Source: an uncultured Saprospiraceae bacterium (GTDB lineage: Bacteria > Bacteroidota > Bacteroidia > Chitinophagales > Saprospiraceae). Taken from it: a stretch of DNA of 64,000 nt. Shown in pieces: positions 52,182-61,522 of this stretch (the first letter of the stretch is position 1; every line of letters begins with the position of its first letter). The stretch is from NCBI GenBank assembly GCA_937926205.1, contig CALEYL010000077.1, positions 47,255 to 111,254 of the forward strand. The letters run 5' to 3'. Below the pieces are notes generated by a model. The model made no database searches and was not told where the DNA came from. It worked only from the letters and a program-made list of their open reading frames with translations. Position numbers and translations under genes: made by a program.

Positions 52182-54557
52182 ATGAACCACCTAAGCGCCC
52201 TGCTCACCGCGTTCTTTTGCATCGGGTTCTCCTTTGCCATCCATGCCCAAAGTGCCACACCCAACCAGATTCCCGAACTCGAACAAAAATTAGCAGCCAC
52301 TACTAATCCTGCTGAAAAAGCGGCTTTGTGCAATGAACTCAGTTATGCCTGGCAGCGAAAAGACCTTGAGAAAGGGGTGCAATACGCCGAAGATGCACGA
52401 ACCTTAGCGGAGGCTGCAGGTGAAAAGCGGGAGCTGATGAAAGCCCTCAATTTGCTTGGCGATGCCGCCATTCGTCAAAGAAACCTGGAGCAGGCCGGTA
52501 AATATTATAAGGAGGCACTTGAACTGGCGCAAAAGACTGAAAATGCCGAAATGGAAGGCCGCGCCCTGCACAACAAAGGCAAGCTGGCTCAAACAATGGG
52601 GCAACCGGAAGAAGCGCTGGCTTTTTACGAACAAGCCTACCAGATTCGGGAGCGCATCAACGACCAACAGGGGCTGTCCTCCACGACACAAAATCTGGGT
52701 GTGCTGTACACGGCGCGCGCCGATTATGAAAAATCCATTTTTTACTACCAAAAAGCCCTCCAACTCAAAGAAGCCAGCGGAGATCGGGCCGGCGCTGCAA
52801 CCGTACAGGCCAACCTCGCCAATAATTACAGCTTTTTGGGCCGTTTTTCCGACGCCGAACTGCTGTTGCGGGCTGCCATAGAAACGAATACTGCGTTAGA
52901 CAATAAACGCGGATTGGCCCAAGCTTATATGAATCTGAGTACGGTACTCTCCAGACTTGGACAACAACAAGCCGCTATTGAAGCGCTGGTTATGGCTAAA
53001 ACCTTGTTTTTGGCGCTGGATGACAAAGGCAATGTCATCGGGGTACTGAACAACCTGGGACAAATTTATACCGAACAGGCCCAATACGCAAAAGCCCAGG
53101 AAGTGCTGCTGGAAGCGCTGAAAACGGTGGATGGCGTTCCCGCAAACGGGGAGTTGATATACCTGATCAACATGGGACTCGGGCGCATCAAAGGTTATCA
53201 GTCTTTGTTTAAAGAAGAGTTGGGCTATTATGCCAAAGCCCTTCCTTATGCGGCGAATGACCTCGATCGGGTTACCATGCTTCAGGCCATGGCCGGGGCT
53301 TATATCGGCGACCTTCAATTTGAAAAAGGGCTCACTATAGCTTTGGAAGGAGTATCTCTTGCGCGCGAAAAGGGGTTTCAGGATCGGGAAGCAGACTGTC
53401 TCAATCAATCCGCATCGGCATTGCTCAATTTGAACCGCCTGAAGGAAGCCCTTTCGAACATTGATGCTGCCATCGCCTTGAGTCAAAAAATTAACTACCA
53501 GGGATTTATGCCTGCTGCGCTGGTGGTCCGCAGCCGCATCGTTTCCAAAATTAACGAAGACAAGCAGGCGGTTCTCCGTGCTGCGATGGACGCGCTGAAG
53601 TCGGCTCAAAAGCTGGGTGCTCCGCTCGAAGAAGTCCATGCCTGGGAAGAACTATCGGAGGCTTACCGCAAACTAAACGAAACCGATAAAGCCCTCGAAG
53701 CCCTGAAAAAAGCGCAGACGTTGCGCGACAGCATTTACAGCAAGGAAGACATCCGCACCCTGACTGCCCAGGAAAAAGACTACGAATTTGACAAAGAACG
53801 CGCTACGCAGGAATTGGAACAAGCGCGCGCTGAAGCTGCAGCCAAACAAGCTTTGAGCCGTCAGCGCCAGCAAAGAAATGCCTGGATCATTGGCCTTTCA
53901 CTGCTTCTGTTTGGCAGCCTCGGGTATTTTCTGTATTGGCGAACCCGCCACCAATCCCGGACGCAATTGCGGGAAGCCGAAACCCGGCAGCGCATCGCCC
54001 GCGACCTCCACGACGATGTGGGTAGCACCCTCAGCAGCATCAGCATTCTCTCGGCAGCCAGCGGCCAGTCCATGCTGGGCGAAAAAGCGCGTCAGGCCAT
54101 GGAAAGTATGGACGACGTGGTGTGGTCAGTCAACCCCGCCAACGACTCCATGGAAAATGTCCTCCAGCGCATGAAAGAATTTTCGGTGGAATTGTTCGAA
54201 TCACAGGGCATCACCCTGCATTTTGAAGCCGACGAAACCGTCAAAACCCTGAACCTGCCTATGGAACAACGCAAAGATTTCTACCTCTTGTTCAAAGAAG
54301 CGGCCAACAACGCGGCGAAATACAGCGGCGCAACGGAGGTTTGGGTGTCGGTGCAAAGCGACAACGGTGGCCTGCGTTTGGAAGTGCGCGACAACGGCCG
54401 GGGCTTCGATCCGGCGACCGTGAAGCAGGGCAACGGGTTGTGGAACATGCAGCGAAGAGCGGAACGGATGGGCGGGAAGTTGGAGTTGGAAAGTAAGGTT
54501 GGGGAAGGGACGCGGATGACAATCTTCATTGAACACCAAACAAAGATATTGCGCTGA
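52182..54557 (+). CDS. TPR sensor histidine kinase (HisKA_3)
   Basis: 791 aa. Signal peptide MNHLSALLTAFFCIGFSFAIHA, then TPR repeats over about 25-530 (EKGVQYAEDARTLAEAAGEK, EEALAFYEQAYQIRERINDQ ...), a coiled linker, one transmembrane helix at about 567-585 (AWIIGLSLLLFGSLGYFLYW), HisKA_3 dimerisation domain with phospho-acceptor H610 (IARDLHDDVGSTLSSISIL) and a HATPase_c domain (N box EAANNAAKYSGA, G1 VRDNGRGFDP, G2 GNGLWNMQRRAERMG). TPRs in the periplasm would sense a protein or peptide. The stop overlaps the next kinase's start by one base. It should phosphorylate a NarL-type regulator; none is adjacent and the one at 11723 is the candidate here. Confidence 0.92.
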   Translation: MNHLSALLTAFFCIGFSFAIHAQSATPNQIPELEQKLAATTNPAEKAALCNELSYAWQRKDLEKGVQYAEDARTLAEAAGEKRELMKALNLLGDAAIRQRNLEQAGKYYKEALELAQKTENAEMEGRALHNKGKLAQTMGQPEEALAFYEQAYQIRERINDQQGLSSTTQNLGVLYTARADYEKSIFYYQKALQLKEASGDRAGAATVQANLANNYSFLGRFSDAELLLRAAIETNTALDNKRGLAQAYMNLSTVLSRLGQQQAAIEALVMAKTLFLALDDKGNVIGVLNNLGQIYTEQAQYAKAQEVLLEALKTVDGVPANGELIYLINMGLGRIKGYQSLFKEELGYYAKALPYAANDLDRVTMLQAMAGAYIGDLQFEKGLTIALEGVSLAREKGFQDREADCLNQSASALLNLNRLKEALSNIDAAIALSQKINYQGFMPAALVVRSRIVSKINEDKQAVLRAAMDALKSAQKLGAPLEEVHAWEELSEAYRKLNETDKALEALKKAQTLRDSIYSKEDIRTLTAQEKDYEFDKERATQELEQARAEAAAKQALSRQRQQRNAWIIGLSLLLFGSLGYFLYWRTRHQSRTQLREAETRQRIARDLHDDVGSTLSSISILSAASGQSMLGEKARQAMESMDDVVWSVNPANDSMENVLQRMKEFSVELFESQGITLHFEADETVKTLNLPMEQRKDFYLLFKEAANNAAKYSGATEVWVSVQSDNGGLRLEVRDNGRGFDPATVKQGNGLWNMQRRAERMGGKLELESKVGEGTRMTIFIEHQTKILR

Positions 54558-57500
54558 TGCCCCTCAACAAATATATTCAATTGATCAGCCTCGCGCTTTT
54601 TTTGTTTGCGAACGCTACGTTGGGGTGTTATGCCCAAAGCGACGGCTATCACTTTTGGCACCTGACGCCTGAAGATGGCCTGCACGCGGAGTCCAATCTG
54701 AGCATTGCACAAGGGCGCGACGGCTATATCTGGTTGACCTCAGGAAACAGATTACAGCGATACGACGGCCTGGAATTTACAAACTACTTCTTCAGCCCGG
54801 ATAGCCTGTTTGATCAACAACTCAAGACTTTCCAAATTCATCTGGTTGACCGCGACAACCACGTTTGGGTTTCAATGGATACCGCCTTCTACCAATTTAT
54901 TCCTGAAACTAAAACCTGGAAGCATTATTCCATCAGCCCTCAAATTCCCGGGAAGTTGAATTCATTAGGCGCTTTTTATTCCACCAAAATGCTGCAGGAC
55001 TGGCAGGGCAATATTTGGTTAGTTAGCGGTTCATACGGGTTGCTGGTGGCGGATCAGGCGCTTTCCTGCTTTAAACCTGCGCCAGCGAAAAATTCAATTC
55101 AACCAGATTACTGTACCGGGCTGGTAGAAGACAGGGATGGTTTTTTATGGTTTTCCAGTAAAAATATATTGTGCCGTTATGACCCTTACAAGGGCATTTT
55201 TTGGCACGCCGGGTATAATCCTGAAAATCATCCCGCGATTGGCCTGCGCGGACAAGCTGTCTTCATTGACAGCCGCGATCAGATATGGCTGAGTGGCTGG
55301 CAGCAGACCTGCCCCCAACTTAGCCGTGTTCATCGAAAAACAGGGCGTGTAAAAACATTTCCTTACTTTGGGATTTCCTGTTTTGCAGAAGACCGCCTCG
55401 GGCGCATCTGGATGGGCCGTTATTACGACAAAAACCTGTATTACTTCGATCCTGAAACGGAAGCGATAGTGATCTATCCCAGCCTTTGGTGGAAAGCAGA
55501 TGGCTTGCATGCCGATGAGCACATCGCACAGTTGATGCTGGATGCGCAGGAAAATCTCTGGGTGCTGGATTGGTACAACCTCAATGTTTTTCGTCCAGCG
55601 CGGCAACAGATTTTTACATTCAGCCACGATCCTTCCAAAACGGGCCTGAGACTGCCTTACCACGAAGTCAACAGTTTCCTTCAGGCTTCAGACGGTACCG
55701 TTTATGTGAGTTATTGGCACGACAAAGGCGGCGTGGCGGTTTTTGATTCCAACATGAATCTGCAAAAGGTGTGGGGGTGGGAAGATACTTCCGTTATTTT
55801 TCCACGCTACTGCTGGACGATCCTGGAAGACCATCTTGGGAAAATTTGGATCAACCAGCAAAATAATTACCTAACCATATACGACCCCAAAACGGGCAAA
55901 TCCCAAAAACTCAACCCGCCGGAATTTCAAGGGTCATCTCCGTATTGTGCCATCCGCGACAGCAAAAATGATTTTTGGTTTGGGTTATGGAGTGCAAAGG
56001 GCTTAGTCCAGTGGAACAGCAGGGAACAAAAGCTGTATCATCATGCTATTCGGAGCGATAAACCCTGGAACATGATCAAAGCCATTTTAGAGGATCGCAA
56101 TGGCAAGGATCTCTGGTTGGGCACAGAATGGGGTTTGTTTCTTTTTAATAAAGATAAAAAGTCCCTTACGGGTCAATACCGTGTGTTCGGGGATCAATCT
56201 GAAAAGGCTACATTTATCATCAATGGCATAAATTATTTGAACGATTCTACGCTCGTGCTGGGTACGACAGACGGCTTGTATACTTTTGATGTGCGGCGCA
56301 AAAAAGGGAAACCGTTGTTATCGGATCAAGGGGTAAAAACACCTCCCAATTCGACGGGACTGTGCTTAGATGCCAAAAGTAATGTCTGGTTTGATTACAG
56401 AACGGGGGTAGGAAAATTCAATCAAAAAACCCGACAGGTTTCGTTGTACGGTTCTACTGAATGGGTGGATTTTATTACTTACAATGGCCTGCAAACCAAT
56501 AAGTTTAACGATGGCCGTTTTTTGGTAGCCGTCAAAAATCACTTTGCTGTTTTCCACCCCGATAGTTTGCCTGATGTGGTACCGCCACCAGCTCCGCGGA
56601 TTACCCGACTGCTGCTACACAATCGCGACCTCCCAGAAATCAATTGGAAGCCGGGAATGGAATTGAGTCATGAAAACAATTTTATCACGTTTCATTTCAG
56701 CAACCTGCGCTTTTTTGAACCGGCGCTTCAGTTCAGGTACCGTCTTGTGGGCTTGCAGGAAGCCTGGAGCGATCCCCAATTTGATAATATAGCGGCATAC
56801 ACCAGTCTGCCCCCAGGGCACTTCACTTTTCAAGTGCAGGCCGTCAACCCCGGAGGGCTGGAAAGTCCGATAACAGAGCTGTCTTTCCGCATTTTTCCTC
56901 CCTGGTATGCCACCTGGTGGTTCCGCACTCTACTCACCCTCTCCTTCATCGCCCTTACCTACGCCATCTTCCGCTACCGCGAACTCCAGCGTCTGCAACA
57001 GGAAAAACTGCGTCTGAGCATCGCCCGCGACCTGCATGATGAGATGGGCAGCACACTGAGTAGCATCAGCATCCTGAGCGAAGCGGCCATGCGGCATTTG
57101 CAGGAAGACATTGACCGCGCGCGTTTTGGAACCATCGGCGCCCGTGCCCGGCAGGTGATGGAAGCCATGAGCGACATCGTGTGGAGTGTGAATCCGCGTA
57201 ACGACTCCATGAACAACATCCTCCAGCGCATGAAAGAATTTTCCGTGGAATTGTTTGAATCACAAGGCATCACGCTGCACTTTGAAGCCGACGAAACCGT
57301 CAAAACCATGAACCTGCCCATGGAACAACGCAAAGACTTCTACCTCTTGTTCAAAGAAGCGGCCAACAACGCGGCGAAATACAGCGGCGCCACGGAAGTA
57401 TGGGTGTCGGTGCAAAGCGAAAACGGCGGCCTGCGTTTGGAAGTGCGCGATAACGGCCGGGGCTTCGATCCGGCGACCGTGAAACAGGGCAACGGGTTAT

Positions 57501-57604
57501 GGAACATGCAGCGAAGAGCGGAACGGATGGGGGCACCGTTTTCATTGGAGAGCAGGGTGGGGGAAGGGACGCGGGTGGTGGTAACATTTTCAGGCCGTGC
57601 ATAG
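54557..57604 (+). CDS. Two-component-regulator-propeller sensor histidine kinase (HisKA_3), copy 1
   Basis: 1015 aa. Signal peptide (YIQLISLALFLFANATLGCYAQ), a large periplasmic sensor of Reg_prop beta-propeller repeats (TPEDGLHAESNLSIAQGRDG, YIWLTSGNRLQRYDGLEF, EDRLGRIWMGRYY, ILEDHLGKIWINQ), a Y_Y_Y module (LQFRYRLVGLQEAWSDPQFD), one transmembrane helix at about 789-809, HisKA_3 with H827 (IARDLHDEMGSTLSS) and HATPase_c. The last ~270 residues are almost the same as those of the next kinase, while the propellers differ. Propeller kinases of this shape often monitor carbohydrate or surface-polymer use in Bacteroidota, though they are usually fused to a receiver and AraC domain; here they are not. 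The start overlaps the previous stop by one base. Confidence 0.92.
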   Translation: MPLNKYIQLISLALFLFANATLGCYAQSDGYHFWHLTPEDGLHAESNLSIAQGRDGYIWLTSGNRLQRYDGLEFTNYFFSPDSLFDQQLKTFQIHLVDRDNHVWVSMDTAFYQFIPETKTWKHYSISPQIPGKLNSLGAFYSTKMLQDWQGNIWLVSGSYGLLVADQALSCFKPAPAKNSIQPDYCTGLVEDRDGFLWFSSKNILCRYDPYKGIFWHAGYNPENHPAIGLRGQAVFIDSRDQIWLSGWQQTCPQLSRVHRKTGRVKTFPYFGISCFAEDRLGRIWMGRYYDKNLYYFDPETEAIVIYPSLWWKADGLHADEHIAQLMLDAQENLWVLDWYNLNVFRPARQQIFTFSHDPSKTGLRLPYHEVNSFLQASDGTVYVSYWHDKGGVAVFDSNMNLQKVWGWEDTSVIFPRYCWTILEDHLGKIWINQQNNYLTIYDPKTGKSQKLNPPEFQGSSPYCAIRDSKNDFWFGLWSAKGLVQWNSREQKLYHHAIRSDKPWNMIKAILEDRNGKDLWLGTEWGLFLFNKDKKSLTGQYRVFGDQSEKATFIINGINYLNDSTLVLGTTDGLYTFDVRRKKGKPLLSDQGVKTPPNSTGLCLDAKSNVWFDYRTGVGKFNQKTRQVSLYGSTEWVDFITYNGLQTNKFNDGRFLVAVKNHFAVFHPDSLPDVVPPPAPRITRLLLHNRDLPEINWKPGMELSHENNFITFHFSNLRFFEPALQFRYRLVGLQEAWSDPQFDNIAAYTSLPPGHFTFQVQAVNPGGLESPITELSFRIFPPWYATWWFRTLLTLSFIALTYAIFRYRELQRLQQEKLRLSIARDLHDEMGSTLSSISILSEAAMRHLQEDIDRARFGTIGARARQVMEAMSDIVWSVNPRNDSMNNILQRMKEFSVELFESQGITLHFEADETVKTMNLPMEQRKDFYLLFKEAANNAAKYSGATEVWVSVQSENGGLRLEVRDNGRGFDPATVKQGNGLWNMQRRAERMGAPFSLESRVGEGTRVVVTFSGRA
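57200..57558 (+). repeat. Kinase segment identical to 60341-60699
   Basis: 359 bp, offset 3141, with no difference seen by eye. Covers the end of HisKA_3 and almost all of HATPase_c. The TPR kinase at 52182 has a closely similar but not identical stretch around 54140-54475. Confidence 0.85.
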
Positions 57605-57622
57605 TGGCAGCAGATGATGCGG

Positions 57623-57652
57623 AGGTGACACCTTTCCGAAAAGGTGTTACCT
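57623..57652 (+). terminator. Hairpin between the second and third kinase genes
   Basis: AGGTGACACCTT - TCCGAA - AAGGTGTTACCT, followed by only three T. Fifth member of the hairpin family here; it may attenuate read-through into the third kinase. Confidence 0.5.
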
Positions 57653-57712
57653 TTTCCAATACGAAATTATTTTTAATGCGATTGCTCCCCTGATATACCC
57701 TGTTTAAATGCC

Positions 57713-60700
57713 ATGAAACCATCTTTACATAAAAAAATACACTTTCTTTCTGCAATCCAAAACTTAGTTTTTGGGATTTGTGGCCTCTTTCTTTGCCTTG
57801 CCTGCCTGCCCCTGCACGCCCAATTTTCCGGGTTGCTGAAGTTCGACAATTATTCCACAAAAGACGGCTTAGCCGGTAATTTAGTCAACGACATCATTCG
57901 GGATTCTTCCGGGTTTGTGTGGACTTATGGCAACGGCATCAGTCGCTTCGATGGCCTGACCTTCAAAACATACCCTTTCCCGTTTTTCGGCTACGACCGA
58001 AACAACTTAGCGGTAGATTCAAAAGGAAATCTGTGGGCAACAGAAGGGCTGTATTTGTACCGATACCATCGCTCGCGGGACACCTTCGAGCGCGTGCTGA
58101 TGGCGGATACCACCCGTGCAGGTTTAGCCTTTATCCACAGCAATTTTCCCGATAAAGAAACCTGGTTCCGAAAAGGAGAAGACCTTTACAGGATAGACCT
58201 GCAAACCCAGACTCCTGAGCTGGCCAAGAAAAGCCTGCCTTTTGCTCAGGACAATTTAAACTATCGGGATAAACACGGTCGTTTTTGGTTTGGCTCCTGG
58301 GGTCAGGCTTATTTTTGTTTTCCCGACAAAGATTCGGTAGTTGTTTTTCCTTTTAAAGATACCAGGGCGCATGGTTTTCTGGACGACGATGATGACCATG
58401 TCTGGGTGAGTACGGATGGAGAAGGGCTGGTTCGACTGAATTTTAAGACCGGGATACGGGAAGAATACAAACAGTCTGGGCTCCAAAATGTTTATTTCAA
58501 TCTGACGCTATTTCCGGCGCTTACCGGCGACTCTATCATTTGGATCAATGGTAAGATGTACGAAGGCATTCAACGCTTTTCTATCAACCAAAAAAAATTT
58601 ATCGGAGGTTTGTTGAATGATAAACTCAATAGTCAAAGTCTTAGCAGCAACATCACCTACAAACTTTATTTGGACCAGGAGGGTATTCTTTGGACAGGAA
58701 CGGCAGGGGGTATCAGCATGGCCCATCCCCGACGCCAGGATATCGTCAGATACATAATGCCCATAAATATCGAAGGTTTAATGCCTCGCGCAATAGAAGG
58801 GTTAAGGAGCCGTAACATTGATGAACCGATTGTCTTTTTTGATTGGAACCGCATTGTATACTTTTACAAAGGAACTACCAAGGAAGTGAAGCAAGCCAAG
58901 ACATTGGGATTGGGCCTTAATCGACATGGCTCTGTTTGGGGGTGTTATGATCAAGCAGGCCATTTATGGGTCGGGACAGTAACTGGTTTACACCAGATTG
59001 ACCGTGAGCGTGGCATGATCGGGCAGTCTTTTATCATAGATTCCAAAGGAGGCTCTTTTATTGACAGGCTTGTTCCTGATTCGGAGAACAATCTTTGGTT
59101 TACCTTAAACAGCAACCTCGCAAGCTGGAACCAGCGGAGTCGAAAAATGAAAATTTACCCGAAGATACCCGGCGATACGACGGCATTTCATCCCGACGAT
59201 TATCCAATCGAAAAAATATTCGACAAAAGAGGACATTTATGGATCACCATGCTGCGGGATATTGTGCATTTTGAACCTCAGTCGGGTCGGGTCCTTAGAC
59301 GTTATCTTTTTCCGGACTTACCTAAACAAAATGGAAGGCGCTATGAAATCAGGGATATGGAACTTGACGGCAAGGGGAATCTTTGGCTGAGTTTGCATAA
59401 TGGATTGGTTAAAGTAGACTCTCTTTCGGGAAAATACAAGCTAATCTATCTTCCCGGCGTGGATTCTACTTCATCAAGTCAGTTGAACAACGCCGTCCTT
59501 GACCGTCGAGGGAACATCTGGCTGTCGAGTTATTCAGGCGTCTATTGCTACCTGCCGGAGCAAAACCGGTTTGTTCATTTTGATGAAAAGAATGACCTGT
59601 CGAGCAATATTGTGTATCACATCGGCTGGGTAGGTAAACGCATGTACGCCTACTATGCCAATGGCACTATGGATATTATTGATCCCGAGCTGGCCTTAGC
59701 GCCACTGCCCTCGCCGCCGATTTATATGACCGGCTTCAAAATCCTCGACCGGCAAATTCAATGCGATTGGGACAGCTTAGCCCTGCATCCGCTGCACCTG
59801 AGCTACCGCGACAATATCCTGACGTTTCAGTACGCAGCTGTTGATTTTGCTGCCCCGAAAAAAGTGACCTACCAGTACCGACTCGACGGTTTCGACGATG
59901 ATTGGCGGGATGGCGGCTCGCGCCGGGAAGCTACCTACACCAACCTTGGCGGCGGGTACTATACGTTTCGCGTTCGCGCCATTAACGGCGACGGGGTTGT
60001 TTCGCCAAAGCACGCAGTGATGAGGATCTACATCCGCCCCCCATTCTGGGCCACCTGGTGGTTCCGCACAGGCTTGTTCCTTGCCATCATTGCCTTAATT
60101 TACGCCATCTTCCGCTACCGCGAACTCCAGCGTCTGGAGCAGGAAAAACTGCGGCTGGGCATCGCCCGCGACCTGCACGACGAAATGGGAAGCACGCTGA
60201 GCAGCATTTCCATCCTGAGCGAAGCGGCGATGCGCCACTTACAGGAAGACATTGACCGTGCGCGTTTTGGAACCATCGGCGCCCGCGCCCGCCAGGTCAT
60301 GGAAGCCATGAGCGACATTGTATGGAGCGTGAACCCGCGCAACGACTCCATGAACAACATCCTCCAGCGCATGAAAGAATTTTCCGTGGAATTGTTTGAA
60401 TCACAAGGCATCACGCTGCACTTTGAAGCCGACGAAACCGTCAAAACCATGAACCTGCCCATGGAACAACGCAAAGACTTCTACCTCTTGTTCAAAGAAG
60501 CGGCCAACAACGCGGCGAAATACAGCGGCGCCACGGAAGTATGGGTGTCGGTGCAAAGCGAAAACGGCGGCCTGCGTTTGGAAGTGCGCGATAACGGCCG
60601 GGGCTTCGATCCGGCGACCGTGAAACAGGGCAACGGGTTATGGAACATGCAGCGAAGAGCGGAACGGATGGGGGCACCGTTTTCATTGGAGAGCAGGGTA

Positions 60701-60742
60701 GGGGAAGGAACGCGGGTGGTGGTAAATCTGATAGTTAGTTAA
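57713..60742 (+). CDS. Two-component-regulator-propeller sensor histidine kinase (HisKA_3), copy 2
   Basis: 1009 aa. N-terminal hydrophobic leader (LVFGICGLFLCLACLPLHAQ), propeller repeats (STKDGLAGNLVNDIIRDSSG, FVWTYGNGISRFDGLTF, LDQEGILWTGTAGGISM, VLDRRGNIWLSSYSG), Y_Y_Y (VTYQYRLDGFDDDWRDGGSR), a transmembrane helix at about 783-803, HisKA_3 with H822 (IARDLHDEMGSTLSS) and HATPase_c ending GEGTRVVVNLIVS. The kinase half is nearly the same as in the gene before it, and 359 bp are identical, although the sensor halves have diverged; recent duplication or gene conversion would explain this. The two kinases thus probably feed one regulator with two different signals. Confidence 0.92.
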   Translation: MKPSLHKKIHFLSAIQNLVFGICGLFLCLACLPLHAQFSGLLKFDNYSTKDGLAGNLVNDIIRDSSGFVWTYGNGISRFDGLTFKTYPFPFFGYDRNNLAVDSKGNLWATEGLYLYRYHRSRDTFERVLMADTTRAGLAFIHSNFPDKETWFRKGEDLYRIDLQTQTPELAKKSLPFAQDNLNYRDKHGRFWFGSWGQAYFCFPDKDSVVVFPFKDTRAHGFLDDDDDHVWVSTDGEGLVRLNFKTGIREEYKQSGLQNVYFNLTLFPALTGDSIIWINGKMYEGIQRFSINQKKFIGGLLNDKLNSQSLSSNITYKLYLDQEGILWTGTAGGISMAHPRRQDIVRYIMPINIEGLMPRAIEGLRSRNIDEPIVFFDWNRIVYFYKGTTKEVKQAKTLGLGLNRHGSVWGCYDQAGHLWVGTVTGLHQIDRERGMIGQSFIIDSKGGSFIDRLVPDSENNLWFTLNSNLASWNQRSRKMKIYPKIPGDTTAFHPDDYPIEKIFDKRGHLWITMLRDIVHFEPQSGRVLRRYLFPDLPKQNGRRYEIRDMELDGKGNLWLSLHNGLVKVDSLSGKYKLIYLPGVDSTSSSQLNNAVLDRRGNIWLSSYSGVYCYLPEQNRFVHFDEKNDLSSNIVYHIGWVGKRMYAYYANGTMDIIDPELALAPLPSPPIYMTGFKILDRQIQCDWDSLALHPLHLSYRDNILTFQYAAVDFAAPKKVTYQYRLDGFDDDWRDGGSRREATYTNLGGGYYTFRVRAINGDGVVSPKHAVMRIYIRPPFWATWWFRTGLFLAIIALIYAIFRYRELQRLEQEKLRLGIARDLHDEMGSTLSSISILSEAAMRHLQEDIDRARFGTIGARARQVMEAMSDIVWSVNPRNDSMNNILQRMKEFSVELFESQGITLHFEADETVKTMNLPMEQRKDFYLLFKEAANNAAKYSGATEVWVSVQSENGGLRLEVRDNGRGFDPATVKQGNGLWNMQRRAERMGAPFSLESRVGEGTRVVVNLIVS

Positions 60743-60830
60743 CCAGCAGAGACCTGAAAGTAATTCCTCAGATCAGTGTATTGGAACTATTTTTTTGAAT
60801 TGACCGTGAGGATCGAAATAGAAAAACCCC

Positions 60831-60838
60831 TATCTTTG
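60831..60838 (+). promoter_or_regulatory. Putative -7 element for the HNH gene pair
   Basis: TATCTTTG, a perfect TAnnTTTG, 15 bp before the start of the 81-aa gene, giving a very short leader. No well-spaced -33 TTG is obvious. A new transcription unit is likely here. Confidence 0.45.
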
Positions 60839-60853
60839 TAAAAACTGATTAAT

Positions 60854-61099
60854 ATGCTTCGTTCCATAAATGCCTATGATGAAATGGCTCACCTTATGGT
60901 TTCTGGTATGGATCCTGAACTTCTGATTGCTTATGAAATACCGGAGTACCTGGTTGAAAGATACCTTGTGCTGGTGGATATGGAAAAAGCCGGGGAGATT
61001 AGTACTGAAGAAAAGAGTGAATTGGATAGTTTGCTTATGATCAACCATGTCATTAGCTTAGCGAAGCTGCTGGCGATGAAGAAGCTTGCCGCTGCATGA
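60854..61099 (+). CDS. Small helical protein paired with an HNH nuclease
   Basis: 81 aa, acidic and helical (MLRSINAYDEMAHLMVSGMD, EEKSELDSLLMINHVISLAK). No signal peptide, no known motif. It overlaps the HNH gene by 4 bp (ATGA), so they are translated together. Such small-protein/HNH pairs recur in bacterial genomes from memory, but their function is not settled; antitoxin-like control of the nuclease is one possibility. Confidence 0.78.
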   Translation: MLRSINAYDEMAHLMVSGMDPELLIAYEIPEYLVERYLVLVDMEKAGEISTEEKSELDSLLMINHVISLAKLLAMKKLAAA

Positions 61100-61419
61100 G
61101 CTATATTCCGAAGGCCTTTCGCTTATTTGTATCCCATCGTGCGGCTTTTAGATGTGAATATTGTAAAGTGCCTGATTTAGGATTTGCATTTCCATTCCAG
61201 ATAGATCATATTCGTTCCATTAAACATAATGGAGAAACTACTTTGTCAAATTTGGCCTATTGTTGTCCCGATTGTAATCGTTATAAAGGGACTGATCCCG
61301 GGTCTTACTTAGATGAATCAACAACCATTACTCGTTTTTTCAATCCCCGTATTGATATTTGGGAAGCACATTTTGGTATAAAAGATGGTACTATCTTCCC
61401 TAAAACTCCCGAAGGCTAG
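61096..61419 (+). CDS. HNH endonuclease family protein
   Basis: 107 aa. Complete HNH core: FRCEYCKVPD with the first zinc Cys pair (20, 23), IDHI with D37-H38 (general base), LSNLAYCCPDCNRYKG with N52, the second Cys pair (57, 60) and N61. It is compact, without extra DNA-binding domains, so it could be a nicking or defence nuclease, or part of a toxin-antitoxin-like module with the small protein before it. The start overlaps the preceding stop (ATGA). Confidence 0.9.
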   Translation: MSYIPKAFRLFVSHRAAFRCEYCKVPDLGFAFPFQIDHIRSIKHNGETTLSNLAYCCPDCNRYKGTDPGSYLDESTTITRFFNPRIDIWEAHFGIKDGTIFPKTPEG

Positions 61420-61522
61420 GTTACTGTGCACATTTTTCAATTTAACTTACCAGAAAGAATTTTCTACAGGCAACAACTCATTGCTAGTGATTTGTGGTGA
61501 AAGAGCTTGGCAATAAATAAAC

